Source of the DNA: JBBPZA01 sp963797015
Lineage (GTDB): Bacteria; Actinomycetota; Thermoleophilia; Solirubrobacterales; Solirubrobacteraceae
DNA length: 64,000 nucleotides
Assembly (NCBI GenBank): GCA_963797015.1
Contig: CAWCNV010000006.1
Location: forward strand, 62,001 to 126,000
Direction: 5' to 3'
Shown: in pieces, positions 7,462 to 15,173 of the stretch
How positions within the stretch are numbered: position 1 is the stretch's first letter
Layout of the letters: each line of letters begins with the position of its first letter
Notes under the pieces: model-generated
Database searches by the model: none
Told to the model about the DNA's origin: nothing
Seen by the model: only the letters and a program-made list of their open reading frames with translations
Program-made: the position numbers and the translations under genes

Positions 7462-8381
7462 CCGATCAGCGGGAAGCGCCGCTCAGCGGCGAGCGCGTCC
7501 AGGGTCTCTTGCATGGACCGCATCACGTGGTCATAGGCCTCGTCGAGGTCGGGCTCGGGCCCGAACTCCTCGCGCAGGTGGATGGCAGGCAGCGCCTCGA
7601 TCGTGATCTTGGCCGGGAGCGGGATGTGGCCCAGCATGTCGCCGACGTTCAGACCCCAGGGAAGCGCGAGCGAGATCGGCAGCACCTTCAGGCGGAACAG
7701 ACGATCCAGCCGCAGGGTCTTGGAGAGCCACTCGCCCCGGCTGAGGAAGAGCGCCGTCTCCTGGCCGCCGATCGACACCACCGGGACGATCGGCACGCCC
7801 TGGTCGAGCGCCAGGCGCAGGAACCCGCGCCGGCCGCCGAAGTCGACGCGGCCACTCTCCCAGCTCGGCCGGTGGACCTCGTAGTCGCCGCCGGGATAGA
7901 CGAGCAGGGCGGCGCCCGAGCTGAGCGCCTTCTCCGCGTTCTCGGGCGAGGCGGCGACCGTGCCGAACTTGCGCAGGAAGCCGAGTCCCGGCATGGACAG
8001 CACGAGGTTGTGAGCCAGCTGGTAGAAGGGGCGCTCGACGCCGAAGTAGGCGCAGAAGGCCAGCGTGAAGACGATCGTGTCCGGGGTCAGGTTGCCGCCG
8101 GAGTGGTTGCCGACGAGCAGCACCGGCCCGTTCTCGGGGATGTTCCCCAGCCCGCGCACCTCGCCGCGGTAGTAGAGGCTGGCCAGCAGCCACTGGCGCG
8201 GGAGGCTCTCGCGGATGTAGTCGGGGTCGCGCTCGTCGAGGTCCGCGCGCGGGATGCGCCGCTGGACCTGCTGGGCGAGGCGCCCCAGGAACCGCTCGGC
8301 GCCGCCGTCGCGGCGGCCCGCGCCGCCCCCCGGCTCGTGGCCGTTGCGGGAGGCGCGCTGAGCGGTCTCGGAGGGGGTCAC
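7458..8381 (-). CDS. lysophospholipid/DGAT-like acyltransferase
   Basis: A 307-residue acyltransferase of the PlsC/DGAT superfamily that probably acylates a glycerolipid or related alcohol at the membrane face. The catalytic block GNHSGGNLTPD (91-101, His93) corresponds to the actinobacterial GNHSGG..D variant of HX4D. YPGGDYE stands in the place of the PEG acceptor motif. Hydrophobic helices sit around 105-125. The GTG start at 8381 was chosen because upstream in-frame sequence is antisense to the neighbouring hydrolase and Arg-rich. It forms an operon with the SRPBCC gene by a 4-nt overlap and is followed by lipid-linked genes on both sides. Confidence 0.82.
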   Translation of the reverse strand: MTPSETAQRASRNGHEPGGGAGRRDGGAERFLGRLAQQVQRRIPRADLDERDPDYIRESLPRQWLLASLYYRGEVRGLGNIPENGPVLLVGNHSGGNLTPDTIVFTLAFCAYFGVERPFYQLAHNLVLSMPGLGFLRKFGTVAASPENAEKALSSGAALLVYPGGDYEVHRPSWESGRVDFGGRRGFLRLALDQGVPIVPVVSIGGQETALFLSRGEWLSKTLRLDRLFRLKVLPISLALPWGLNVGDMLGHIPLPAKITIEALPAIHLREEFGPEPDLDEAYDHVMRSMQETLDALAAERRFPLIG

Positions 8382-8422
8382 CGCGGCAAGTGTATGAGCA
8401 GCACGCCCGGCCCGGCCGTTCG

Positions 8423-9718
8423 CTACGCGGCTGCGGCGCGCGGCGGCCGCTTCGCCGGCACCGCGCCACCCAGCGCGTCGACCTGCGCCAGGAACCGCGA
8501 GATCAGCCCGTTGACCTGCTCGGGCCGCTCGACCTGCGGCGCGTGGCCGCACGCGTCGAGCACGATCTGCTCGGCGCTCGGCAGCCAGCGCCGGACGTGC
8601 TCCGAGAGGCCGGCCGGGACGATCTCGTCGTGCGAGGACCACACGAACAGCGAGGGCGGCTCGAGCGCGGCCAGGCGCGGGTAGAAGCCCTTGGCCCCGA
8701 ACGGCGCGTCGAGATAGATGTTGCGGGCCGATGCGAGGAACGCCAGCCGCGCGCTGGCCGAGCCGTAGATGCGCTGGAACTCGTCCGTCGCCACGTCGGC
8801 GACGCTCGGGTCGACGACGTCGGGGTCGGCGAACATCGCCCAGAAGTGGCGCGCGACCGTCTCGCGCTTGAAGCGGTGGGGCACGAGGCCGAGCTCGGGG
8901 CGCAGGACGCGCACCAGCCGGTGCCAGTCGCGGCGCACGAAGGCGACGGCCGGGCACAGCAGGGCGAGCCCGCTCACGCGCTCCGGTGCGCTCAGGCCGA
9001 CCTCGAGCGCGACCTTTCCGCCCATCGAGTTGCCGACCAGGTGTGCGCGCTCGATCTCCATCGCGTCCATCGCCCCGACCACGGTGCGGGCGAACCAGGG
9101 CGCGTCGTAGCGCGCGTTGACGGGCTTGCTCGACGAGCCGAAGCCGGGCAGGTCGATCGCGTGCACCCGGTAGCGCGTGCTGAGCGCGGCCGCGGCGTCG
9201 AAGAACGACGCCTTGGTCGCGCCGAGACCGTGGAGGAGCAGTACGTCGGGCCCCGAGCCCATCGTCAACGTCGAGAGGCGCAGCCGGCCGACCCGCACGT
9301 CGTGGAGCGAGATCAGCGGGTCGCGGCCGTTGGGACGGCGGAAGAAGCCCTCGAACGCGACGGCGAGGTCGATGTCGCCGCGGACCGTGAGCTTGCGCTG
9401 CGAGAAGGCCTCGACGCCGTTGAGCGCGCCGTCGCGCAGGCGCAGCCAGGTCTCCGCATCGGTGCCGAGGGTCACGTCGGGGCGGCGGCTCGGCGCGCCC
9501 TTGCGCACGCGCGCGCCGTGCGGCGTCAGCCGGACCTCCCAGGTGTGGCCGACGTCGGCGAGACGCACGTGGTAGGTGGCGTCGAGGTCGTCGGTGGCGC
9601 CCAGGTAGCGCCCCGGGAGTCCCCGGAAGGCCTGCTCGACGAGCTCCAGCCTCCGTGCCGGTTTCAACACACCAGACAAGGCTCTATCGAGTCTATATCG
9701 CGGGTCGGTGGACAGCAC
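8423..9718 (-). CDS. SCP2-like domain fused to alpha/beta hydrolase
   Basis: About 431 residues in two domains. Residues 25-125 resemble an SCP2 sterol/lipid-carrier domain (TYHVRLADVGHTWEVRL, then VTLGTDAETWLRLRDG). Residues 145-415 form an alpha/beta hydrolase with LLHGLGATKASF, the nucleophile elbow GNSMGG (Ser231), SSHDEIVP (acid) and CGHAPQVERPE (His). The combination suggests an esterase or lipase that presents a hydrophobic substrate. The start is uncertain: GTG 9718 leaves 25 bases to the divergent cysS, whereas an upstream GTG at 9778 would overlap the cysS coding region. It is in the same orientation as the acyltransferase, 41 bases upstream. Confidence 0.8.
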   Translation of the reverse strand: MLSTDPRYRLDRALSGVLKPARRLELVEQAFRGLPGRYLGATDDLDATYHVRLADVGHTWEVRLTPHGARVRKGAPSRRPDVTLGTDAETWLRLRDGALNGVEAFSQRKLTVRGDIDLAVAFEGFFRRPNGRDPLISLHDVRVGRLRLSTLTMGSGPDVLLLHGLGATKASFFDAAAALSTRYRVHAIDLPGFGSSSKPVNARYDAPWFARTVVGAMDAMEIERAHLVGNSMGGKVALEVGLSAPERVSGLALLCPAVAFVRRDWHRLVRVLRPELGLVPHRFKRETVARHFWAMFADPDVVDPSVADVATDEFQRIYGSASARLAFLASARNIYLDAPFGAKGFYPRLAALEPPSLFVWSSHDEIVPAGLSEHVRRWLPSAEQIVLDACGHAPQVERPEQVNGLISRFLAQVDALGGAVPAKRPPRAAAA

Positions 9719-9743
9719 CGACGCCGCTAGGGTCCCCCGCTGA

Positions 9744-11111
9744 GTGCGACTTAATCGTGCCATCGCGCTGACCGACACCCGCTCCTCGGAGCGCCGGTCC
9801 CTGAGCCCGCGCGAGCCCGGAAAGGTCGGGATCTACGTCTGCGGACCGACCGTTTACGGCCGTATCCACGTCGGAAACGCGCGCCCGTTCGTGCTCTTTT
9901 CGCTGCTCAAGCGGTTTTTGGAGCACGAAGGGCTGAAGACCACGCTGGTCGTCAACGTCACCGACGTCAACGACAAGATCTACGACGCCGCGCGCGAGAG
10001 CGGCGTGCCCAGCGCGCAGCTCGCGCGCGAGATGACCGCCCATTACGTGGCCGACACCGACCGGCTCGGCCTGGGACGCCCCGACCACGAGCCGCTGGCG
10101 AGCGAGACGATCGGGCCGATCGTGGCGCTGATCGAGCGCCTGATCGAGGGTGGGCACGCCTATGCAGCCAACGGCGACGTGTTCTTCCGTGTCCGCTCGT
10201 GGCCGGCGTACGGGTCGCTCTCGCACCGCGACGCCGACGCGATGGACCAGGGCGAGGGCGTCGAGGGCGCCGAGCGCAAGGAGGACCCGCGCGACTTCGC
10301 CTTGTGGAAGGGCCACAAGCCCGAGGAGGACGAGTGGTGGCCCTCCCCCTGGGGCCCGGGGCGCCCGGGCTGGCACATCGAGTGCTCGGCGATGGCCCAG
10401 GAGCTGCTGGGGCTGGACTTCGAGATCCACGGCGGCGGCTCTGACCTCGTCTTCCCGCACCACGAGAACGAGGCCGCCCAGACCGAGGCGGCCACGGGCA
10501 AGCCGCTCGCGCGGCTGTGGGTGCACAACGGGATGGTGCGGATGGGCGAGGAGAAGATGGCCAAGTCGGTCGGCAACATCCGGCTGCTGCACCAGGCGCT
10601 CGACGAGTACGAGCGCGACGCCCTGATCGTCTACTTCCTGGGCGGCCACTACCGCCAGCCGATCGCGTTCTCGGCCGAGCGCCTGGAGGAGGCGCGGGCG
10701 TTCGTGCAGCGCATCCGCGAGGCGGGGAGGCGTCTGGTACCGGGCCCGTCGCCGGCGGACATCGGGCCGCTGCGCGAGCGCTTCCTGGAGGCGCTCGCCG
10801 ACGATTTCAACACTCCCGAGGCGCTGGCGGCCGTGGCCGATTGGATCCGCGAGGCCAACCGCCGCGGCGAGGGCGTGGGAGACGCCGATCTGCGGGAGAT
10901 GCTGGCGATCCTGGCGCTCGAGGGCGTGCTCGACGAGGACGTGGACGCGGCCGGGGCGGCCGAGGACGTGCGCGAGTTGATGCGCCAGCGCGAGGAGGCG
11001 CGCGAGCGCCGCGACTTCGAGCACGCGGACGTCCTGCGCGACATGATCCGCGCGGCGGGCTGGGAGGTCCGCGATGGCCCGCGAGGGCCGGAGCTCGTCA
11101 AGGCGGGCTGA
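9744..11111 (+). CDS. cysS: cysteinyl-tRNA synthetase
   Basis: A 455-residue class I aminoacyl-tRNA synthetase charging tRNA-Cys in the cytosol. The zinc ligands and signatures are all present: Cys33 in YVCGPTVYG, the HIGH equivalent HVGN (42-45), Cys214 in GWHIECS, His239/Glu243 region in VFPHHENE, and KMAKS (271-275). The helical DALR-type C-terminus and RKQREEARERRDFEHAD-like tail are complete. The start is GTG 9744. The 3' end overlaps rlmB by 38 nt. The order cysS-rlmB-sigH matches that of Bacillus and some actinobacteria. Confidence 0.97.
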   Translation: MRLNRAIALTDTRSSERRSLSPREPGKVGIYVCGPTVYGRIHVGNARPFVLFSLLKRFLEHEGLKTTLVVNVTDVNDKIYDAARESGVPSAQLAREMTAHYVADTDRLGLGRPDHEPLASETIGPIVALIERLIEGGHAYAANGDVFFRVRSWPAYGSLSHRDADAMDQGEGVEGAERKEDPRDFALWKGHKPEEDEWWPSPWGPGRPGWHIECSAMAQELLGLDFEIHGGGSDLVFPHHENEAAQTEAATGKPLARLWVHNGMVRMGEEKMAKSVGNIRLLHQALDEYERDALIVYFLGGHYRQPIAFSAERLEEARAFVQRIREAGRRLVPGPSPADIGPLRERFLEALADDFNTPEALAAVADWIREANRRGEGVGDADLREMLAILALEGVLDEDVDAAGAAEDVRELMRQREEARERRDFEHADVLRDMIRAAGWEVRDGPRGPELVKAG

Positions 11112-11883
11112 GCGAGGACAACGCCCCACCGCCGGCCCGTCGGCCGGCGGCCGCTCGTCGGGGCGTGCTTCGCCCGGCGCCCGTTCGCCCGAGATCGTCT
11201 ACGGCCGCAACCCCGTACGCGAGGCGCTTCGCGGGCGGCGCGGGGTCCGGCGCGTGTGGGCTACGGCTCCGGCCGCTCGCGAGCCGTGGCTCGAGGGTGT
11301 GGAGGTCGAGGTCACCGGGGCGGAGCGGGTCGAGGAGCTGTCGGGCTCGGGCGAGCACCAGGGCGTGTGCGCGGAGGTCGATCCCTACACGTATGCCGAT
11401 CCCGACGAGCTGCTCGCTTCACCCGCCCCGCTGCTCGTCGCGCTCGACGAGGTCCAGGACCCCCAGAACCTCGGCGCGATCGCGCGCACCGCCGAATCAG
11501 CGGGCGCGACCGGGCTCGTGATACCCGCGCGTCGCGCCGCGGCTGTCACCGCGGCGGTGGCCAAGGCCTCGGCAGGCGCCGTCGAGCACCTGCGCATCGC
11601 CCGAGTGCGCAACCTCGCCGACTTCCTGGGGGCCGCCAAGGCCGCCGGATGCTGGGTCTACGGCGCCGCGGCCGAGGGCTCCACGCGCTACGACGAGCCC
11701 GATTACCGCGGCGGGGCGGTGCTGGTCCTGGGCGCGGAGGGCCGTGGCCTGCGCCCGCGCGTCGCCGCGGCGTGCGACGCGCTGGTCGCCCTGCCCATGC
11801 GGGGCCGGGTTCGCTCGCTCAACGTCAACGCTGCCGCCGCGGTGCTGCTGTACGAGATGTTGCACGCCCGAGGAGGTGGTTGA
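11074..11883 (+). CDS. rlmB: 23S rRNA (guanosine-2'-O)-methyltransferase RlmB/TrmH family
   Basis: A 269-residue SPOUT methyltransferase, expected to methylate the 2'-OH of G2251 in 23S rRNA using AdoMet. After a basic disordered leader (1-38), the substrate-binding domain begins IVYGRNPVREAL. The SpoU motifs are DEVQDPQNLGAIARTAES (motif 1, 125-142), VLGAEGRGLRP (motif 2, 218-228) and RSLNVNAAAAVLLYE (motif 3, 247-261). The ATG start lies within the end of cysS. Its position in the cysS-rlmB-sigH cluster supports RlmB over other SpoU enzymes. Confidence 0.93.
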   Translation: MAREGRSSSRRAERGQRPTAGPSAGGRSSGRASPGARSPEIVYGRNPVREALRGRRGVRRVWATAPAAREPWLEGVEVEVTGAERVEELSGSGEHQGVCAEVDPYTYADPDELLASPAPLLVALDEVQDPQNLGAIARTAESAGATGLVIPARRAAAVTAAVAKASAGAVEHLRIARVRNLADFLGAAKAAGCWVYGAAAEGSTRYDEPDYRGGAVLVLGAEGRGLRPRVAAACDALVALPMRGRVRSLNVNAAAAVLLYEMLHARGGG

Positions 11884-12041
11884 CAGAGCTTCATAACTGT
11901 GGGAGGCTGCCGCCGCTTCAACGTGAACCTGAGGGTTCGAGGACCCACGGGAGAAGGAGAGGCGGCGCCGGGGGAGGTAAGGCGCCACGAACTACGAAAC
12001 GGGCTCGTCAAGCGCGACAAGAGCCTGGAAAGGACGTACTC

Positions 12042-12701
12042 GTGGCCCCATTGACCTCGCGTGCGCGAGCTCAAGCTCAGCCTCAACCTCAGCTCGAGGA
12101 TACGTACCTGGTCGCCCTTGCCAAGCAGGGGAGTACCGATGCCTACGACCGCCTGCTGCGCCGTTACGCGGGCTTCGTCCGTCTGAAGGCGTCGTCCTAC
12201 TTCCTGGTCGGCGGCGACTCCGACGATCTCATGCAGGAGGGCCTGGTCGGCCTGTACAAGGCGATCCGCGACTACCGCTCGGACCGCGAGTCGAGCTTCC
12301 GCAACTTCGCCGAGCTGTGCATCACCCGGCAGATCATCACCGCGGTGAAGACCGCGACCCGCAACAAGCACGCGCCGCTCAACCAGTACGTGTCGTTCTC
12401 GACCGCCCCGGCGGCGCTCGACGACGGCGAGCCCACGCTCGACGAGGTGCTCCCCGGGCCGTCGGTCCACGACCCGGTCAACCAGGTGATCTCCTCCGAG
12501 GAGCTGCGCTCGCTGGTCGCGTGCCTCTCGTCGGTGCTCTCAGAGCTCGAGTCGCGCGTCCTCTCGCTGTACCTGGACGGGTACTCCTACGAGCACATCG
12601 GAGGCCGCCTGGAGTGCGACGCCAAGACCGTCGACAACGCCCTGCAGCGCGTCAAGCGCAAGGTCGGCGCCCACCTCGCGTCGCGGAACGTGATGCTCTA
12701 G
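12042..12701 (+). CDS. sigH: RNA polymerase sigma factor, SigH (sigma-30) type
   Basis: A 219-residue alternative sigma-70 factor. Region 2 (approx. 30-105) includes DTYLVALAKQGSTDAYDRLLRRYAGFV and DDLMQEGLVGLYKAIRDY. Region 4 (approx. 155-210) includes LESRVLSLYLDGYSYEHIGGRLECDAKTVDNALQR. This matches the SigH family seen after rlmB in Firmicutes and in some deep actinobacteria, where it controls stationary-phase or competence genes; the role here is unknown. The GTG start at 12042 has GGAAAGGA 8 bases upstream. A 158-base leader separates it from rlmB. Confidence 0.92.
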   Translation: MAPLTSRARAQAQPQPQLEDTYLVALAKQGSTDAYDRLLRRYAGFVRLKASSYFLVGGDSDDLMQEGLVGLYKAIRDYRSDRESSFRNFAELCITRQIITAVKTATRNKHAPLNQYVSFSTAPAALDDGEPTLDEVLPGPSVHDPVNQVISSEELRSLVACLSSVLSELESRVLSLYLDGYSYEHIGGRLECDAKTVDNALQRVKRKVGAHLASRNVML

Positions 12702-12727
12702 CGCGGGTGGATGCCTTCGCGGCGGCC

Positions 12728-12733
12728 TAACAT
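12728..12733 (+). promoter_or_regulatory. possible -10 box before 12742 gene
   Basis: TAACAT ends eight bases before the GTG at 12742. This resembles the leaderless spacing seen elsewhere in the window but is less exact. Confidence 0.4.
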
Positions 12734-12741
12734 GGCGTCGC

Positions 12742-13131
12742 GTGCCGGCCTGGCTCGAGATCCTGCTCGTGGCGCTCGCCGCGATCGCCCTGCTGCTCGC
12801 TCTGGGAGGCGGTATCGCCGTCTCCCGGCGTCGGCGGCGCGAGGCGCCGACGTTCGACGCCCGCGTCGACGAGGCCAACCGGGCCCTGGCCGCGGCGCAC
12901 GCCGAGGACAAGGGCTGGGAGCCCGGTGCGCTGCAGGACGCCGCGCGCGCGGCCTTCGAACGTGAGCGCGCCGGGGTAGAGGTCCATGACATGACGCTGG
13001 TGCAGGTCGTGGACCGCCCGGGCATCGAGGAAGACGAGGCGCTGTTCCGGTTCCAGACGGCCGACGGCGGCGTCCACCATCTCGCGCTGCACCGCACGGC
13101 GGACGGCTGGCAGGCGGCGGCCCCGGATTAG
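12742..13131 (+). CDS. small single-pass membrane protein of unknown function
   Basis: 129 residues with one N-terminal transmembrane helix (5-29, LEILLVALAAIALLLALGGGIAV) followed by a stop-transfer SRRRRRE, so the rest is probably cytosolic. The soluble part has a helical section (DEANRALAAAHAEDKGW) and a beta-rich end (LVQVVDRPGIEEDEALFRFQTADGG). I do not recognise the family. The GTG start fits a nearby TAACAT box. It follows sigH by 40 bases and precedes another small membrane protein. Confidence 0.7.
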   Translation: MPAWLEILLVALAAIALLLALGGGIAVSRRRRREAPTFDARVDEANRALAAAHAEDKGWEPGALQDAARAAFERERAGVEVHDMTLVQVVDRPGIEEDEALFRFQTADGGVHHLALHRTADGWQAAAPD

Positions 13132-13200
13132 GCGTGCGCGCCCGGCGCGGACCGGGTAGCGCAGCTCACGAACGCGCAAATCCGGAGGGAGGAACCCGCA

Positions 13201-13569
13201 GTGCTCCTGCTCGCCCGCCTGGTCAGGCTCGTCACCGGAGTGGTGGTGACCATCATCGTCGCCGGCATCCTGCTCGTGGTGCTCGACGCCAACATGTCCA
13301 ACACCATCGTGAGCAACGTCAACGACGCCGCGAAGTGGCTCGTGGGGCCGTTCAAGGACGTCTTCTCGCTGAGCAACCCGAAGACCGAGGTTGCGGTCAA
13401 CTGGGGCCTCGCGGCGGTCGTCTACGCGATCGCCGGCGGGATCATCGCCTCGCTGCTGGCGCGCATCGGGATCGCGGCAGCCGACGCGGCGGAGTCGCGC
13501 CGGGCCAGGGGCTGGGGCTGGGGCCGCTGGCGCCGCCGGCGCTACCACGACGACCCGGCGGCCTACTGA
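13201..13569 (+). CDS. two-helix membrane protein of unknown function
   Basis: 122 residues with two predicted transmembrane helices (about 8-29, VRLVTGVVVTIIVAGILLVVL, and 68-90, VNWGLAAVVYAIAGGIIASLLA) joined by a loop that carries VGPFKDVFSL. The C-terminus is Arg/Trp-rich (GWGWGRWRRRRYHDD). The GTG start is preceded by GGAGGGAGGAA at 13182-13194, a strong ribosome-binding site. Similar small membrane proteins are common in actinobacteria, but no function is known to me. Confidence 0.72.
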   Translation: MLLLARLVRLVTGVVVTIIVAGILLVVLDANMSNTIVSNVNDAAKWLVGPFKDVFSLSNPKTEVAVNWGLAAVVYAIAGGIIASLLARIGIAAADAAESRRARGWGWGRWRRRRYHDDPAAY

Positions 13570-13618
13570 CGAGCGCTGCGGACGGTAGGCGACGGGGAGC
13601 GAGGCCGCCCGCCGCCGC

Positions 13619-14464
13619 CTAGCCCCGCTTCGCCCAGGCGGTCGTAGACCACGGGGTCCGCGGTCGCTCCTGGGCTTCGCCGTCGACGGCGAGGTCCACG
13701 CGCTCGTTGAACAACGCGATCCGGCCGGCGATCGGCCCCACCTCACGCCGCACCTCGGGGTAGGTCCAGGCCAGCACGTCCTCGACCTCGCCGCCGGCTT
13801 CCACCGCCCAGTAGGAGGCCGTGCCCTTATAGGGACACTGCGTCGTCGTCTCGACCTCGCGCAGCGTTCCGGAAGCGATGTCGTCGGGGCTCAGGTACCA
13901 CCGGGGCGGCAGGCCGGTCTCGAAAAGGACGAGGGCGTTCGTGGTATCGACCAGCTTGTCCCCGTGGACAGAGATCTCGACGCGGCGCGAGGTCTCGAGC
14001 ACGTCGACGCGGTGGTACGGGTCGCGCGGATGGACGAAGACCTGCTCGTCCTCCTCCCACCACTCGTCGAGCTTGTCCCAGAAGAAGGACAGGTAGGCCG
14101 CCAGCGGCGGCGCACCCTCGATCGGATGGGGGTAGCACCACGCGGCGTCGTCCGCCACGCTCCCGCCGGCGCGCACCGACACGTAGGAGGCGTCTCCCTT
14201 GATCGGGCAGTGCGTGCGGCGCTCGGACGGCTCGAGCAGCTCCTGGCGCACGTCGTCGCGCGGGAAGTACCAGCGCGCCAGGTGACCGGTCTCGTGCAGG
14301 AGCTTGACCCGGCGGCTGTCGACGACGACCTCCCCGCCCAGCATCCCGCGCACACGGCGCGGGGAGTCCTCCCACCAGATCACGCGGCCGTCCACCGAGA
14401 CCGCGTCGTTGAACACTCCGCGCGGCTCGTGACCGAACGGTGCGGTTCCCATCGTCAGGGCCAT
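13619..14464 (-). CDS. tandem DUF427 domain protein
   Basis: 281 residues formed by two DUF427 units. Each has the pattern VxGxxVxDSxxxxLLxExGxxxRWYFPxxDV followed by TxCPxKGxASYWxV and AWxYPxP. Copies are visible at about 25-130 (CPIKGDASYVSV, WCYPHPIEG) and 150-265 (CPYKGTASYWAV, AWTYPEV). The fold is beta-rich and cytosolic, and the biochemical role of the family is unknown. It starts with ATG 14464 and is divergent from the next gene. The duplicated form is common in actinobacteria. Confidence 0.85.
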   Translation of the reverse strand: MALTMGTAPFGHEPRGVFNDAVSVDGRVIWWEDSPRRVRGMLGGEVVVDSRRVKLLHETGHLARWYFPRDDVRQELLEPSERRTHCPIKGDASYVSVRAGGSVADDAAWCYPHPIEGAPPLAAYLSFFWDKLDEWWEEDEQVFVHPRDPYHRVDVLETSRRVEISVHGDKLVDTTNALVLFETGLPPRWYLSPDDIASGTLREVETTTQCPYKGTASYWAVEAGGEVEDVLAWTYPEVRREVGPIAGRIALFNERVDLAVDGEAQERPRTPWSTTAWAKRG

Positions 14465-14538
14465 CGCGTGCTCCCCTCTGGTTCGTAGCGTCCCGATCTC
14501 CAGCGTAGAAGCGAGCGTTTGCGGGTACCGGAGACCGC

Positions 14539-15030
14539 ATGTCGGCCGACTGGGAGGAGGACCGCACGCTTGCCTTCGCCATCGCCGAGCAGGGCAGGTT
14601 GCTGTGCGAGCAGATCCCGGAGCAGCCCCGGCACCCCGGCGCCGTACGCCGCGCGCACCGCGGCTTCGGCCTGGCCGGCTACGTCCTGTCCGAGGACATG
14701 GACCCCGACCAGCGGCTGGCCGTGCTCGGCCTGTGCCGTGAGCGCGGGCCCGTGCGCCTGCCCCAGGCGCGCGACGAGCTCGATGCCGCGCTGCTGCTGG
14801 CCGTCCACGGCCGCGCGCTGTGCGGGCGCTGCTCGGCGGTGGACGGCCTCTGGCCGCTGACCGCCAAGCGACACCTCTCGATCGCCCGCAACGCCCTCAC
14901 CCCGCTCGTCGGAGGCTCGCGCGTGCTCGCGCTGGTCCAGGTGGCGAGCCGGGGAGGCCAGCTGCGCGCCCACTGGCAGCGGGCGCACCTGTCCCCGGTC
15001 CCAGGCGTCGGCGCCCCGGTCGCCGGCTAG
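14539..15030 (+). CDS. conserved-looking hypothetical protein with CxxC pair
   Basis: 163 residues with no signal peptide or membrane segment. It is mainly helical, with two cysteines close together (LCGRCSAVDG, about 94-103) and a Leu/Ala-rich middle. I do not recognise a family. It is accepted as real because codon use, ATG start and length fit, and because it lies cleanly between the DUF427 gene and tRNA-Thr with no better frame on either strand. Confidence 0.55.
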   Translation: MSADWEEDRTLAFAIAEQGRLLCEQIPEQPRHPGAVRRAHRGFGLAGYVLSEDMDPDQRLAVLGLCRERGPVRLPQARDELDAALLLAVHGRALCGRCSAVDGLWPLTAKRHLSIARNALTPLVGGSRVLALVQVASRGGQLRAHWQRAHLSPVPGVGAPVAG

Positions 15031-15043
15031 GGCCGGCGATCGA

Positions 15044-15116
15044 AGCCCGCCCTCGGACTCGAACCGAGAACCCCGGACTTACAAGGTCCGTGCTCTGCCA
15101 ATTGAGCTAGGCGGGC
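15044..15116 (-). tRNA. tRNA-Thr (anticodon TGT)
   Basis: A complete cloverleaf on the minus strand. The acceptor GCCCGCC pairs with GGCGGGC. The D arm is GCTC...GAGC. The anticodon arm CGGAC-CTTGTAA-GTCCG gives TGT (Thr, codon ACA). The T arm is CTCGG-TTCGAGT-CCGAG. The discriminator is T and no CCA is encoded. Confidence 0.95.
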
Positions 15117-15173
15117 AACCCCAGGCAGAGGGAGCGTAGTGAAGGTACCCTCGCCCAAAGGAGGGTTGACGCG

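Noticed and set aside
9719..9778. N-terminal extension of the SCP2-hydrolase to 9778
   Set aside because: It overlaps the cysS start region, and the extra residues (ARLSRTQRGTLAAS) look like antisense of cysS.
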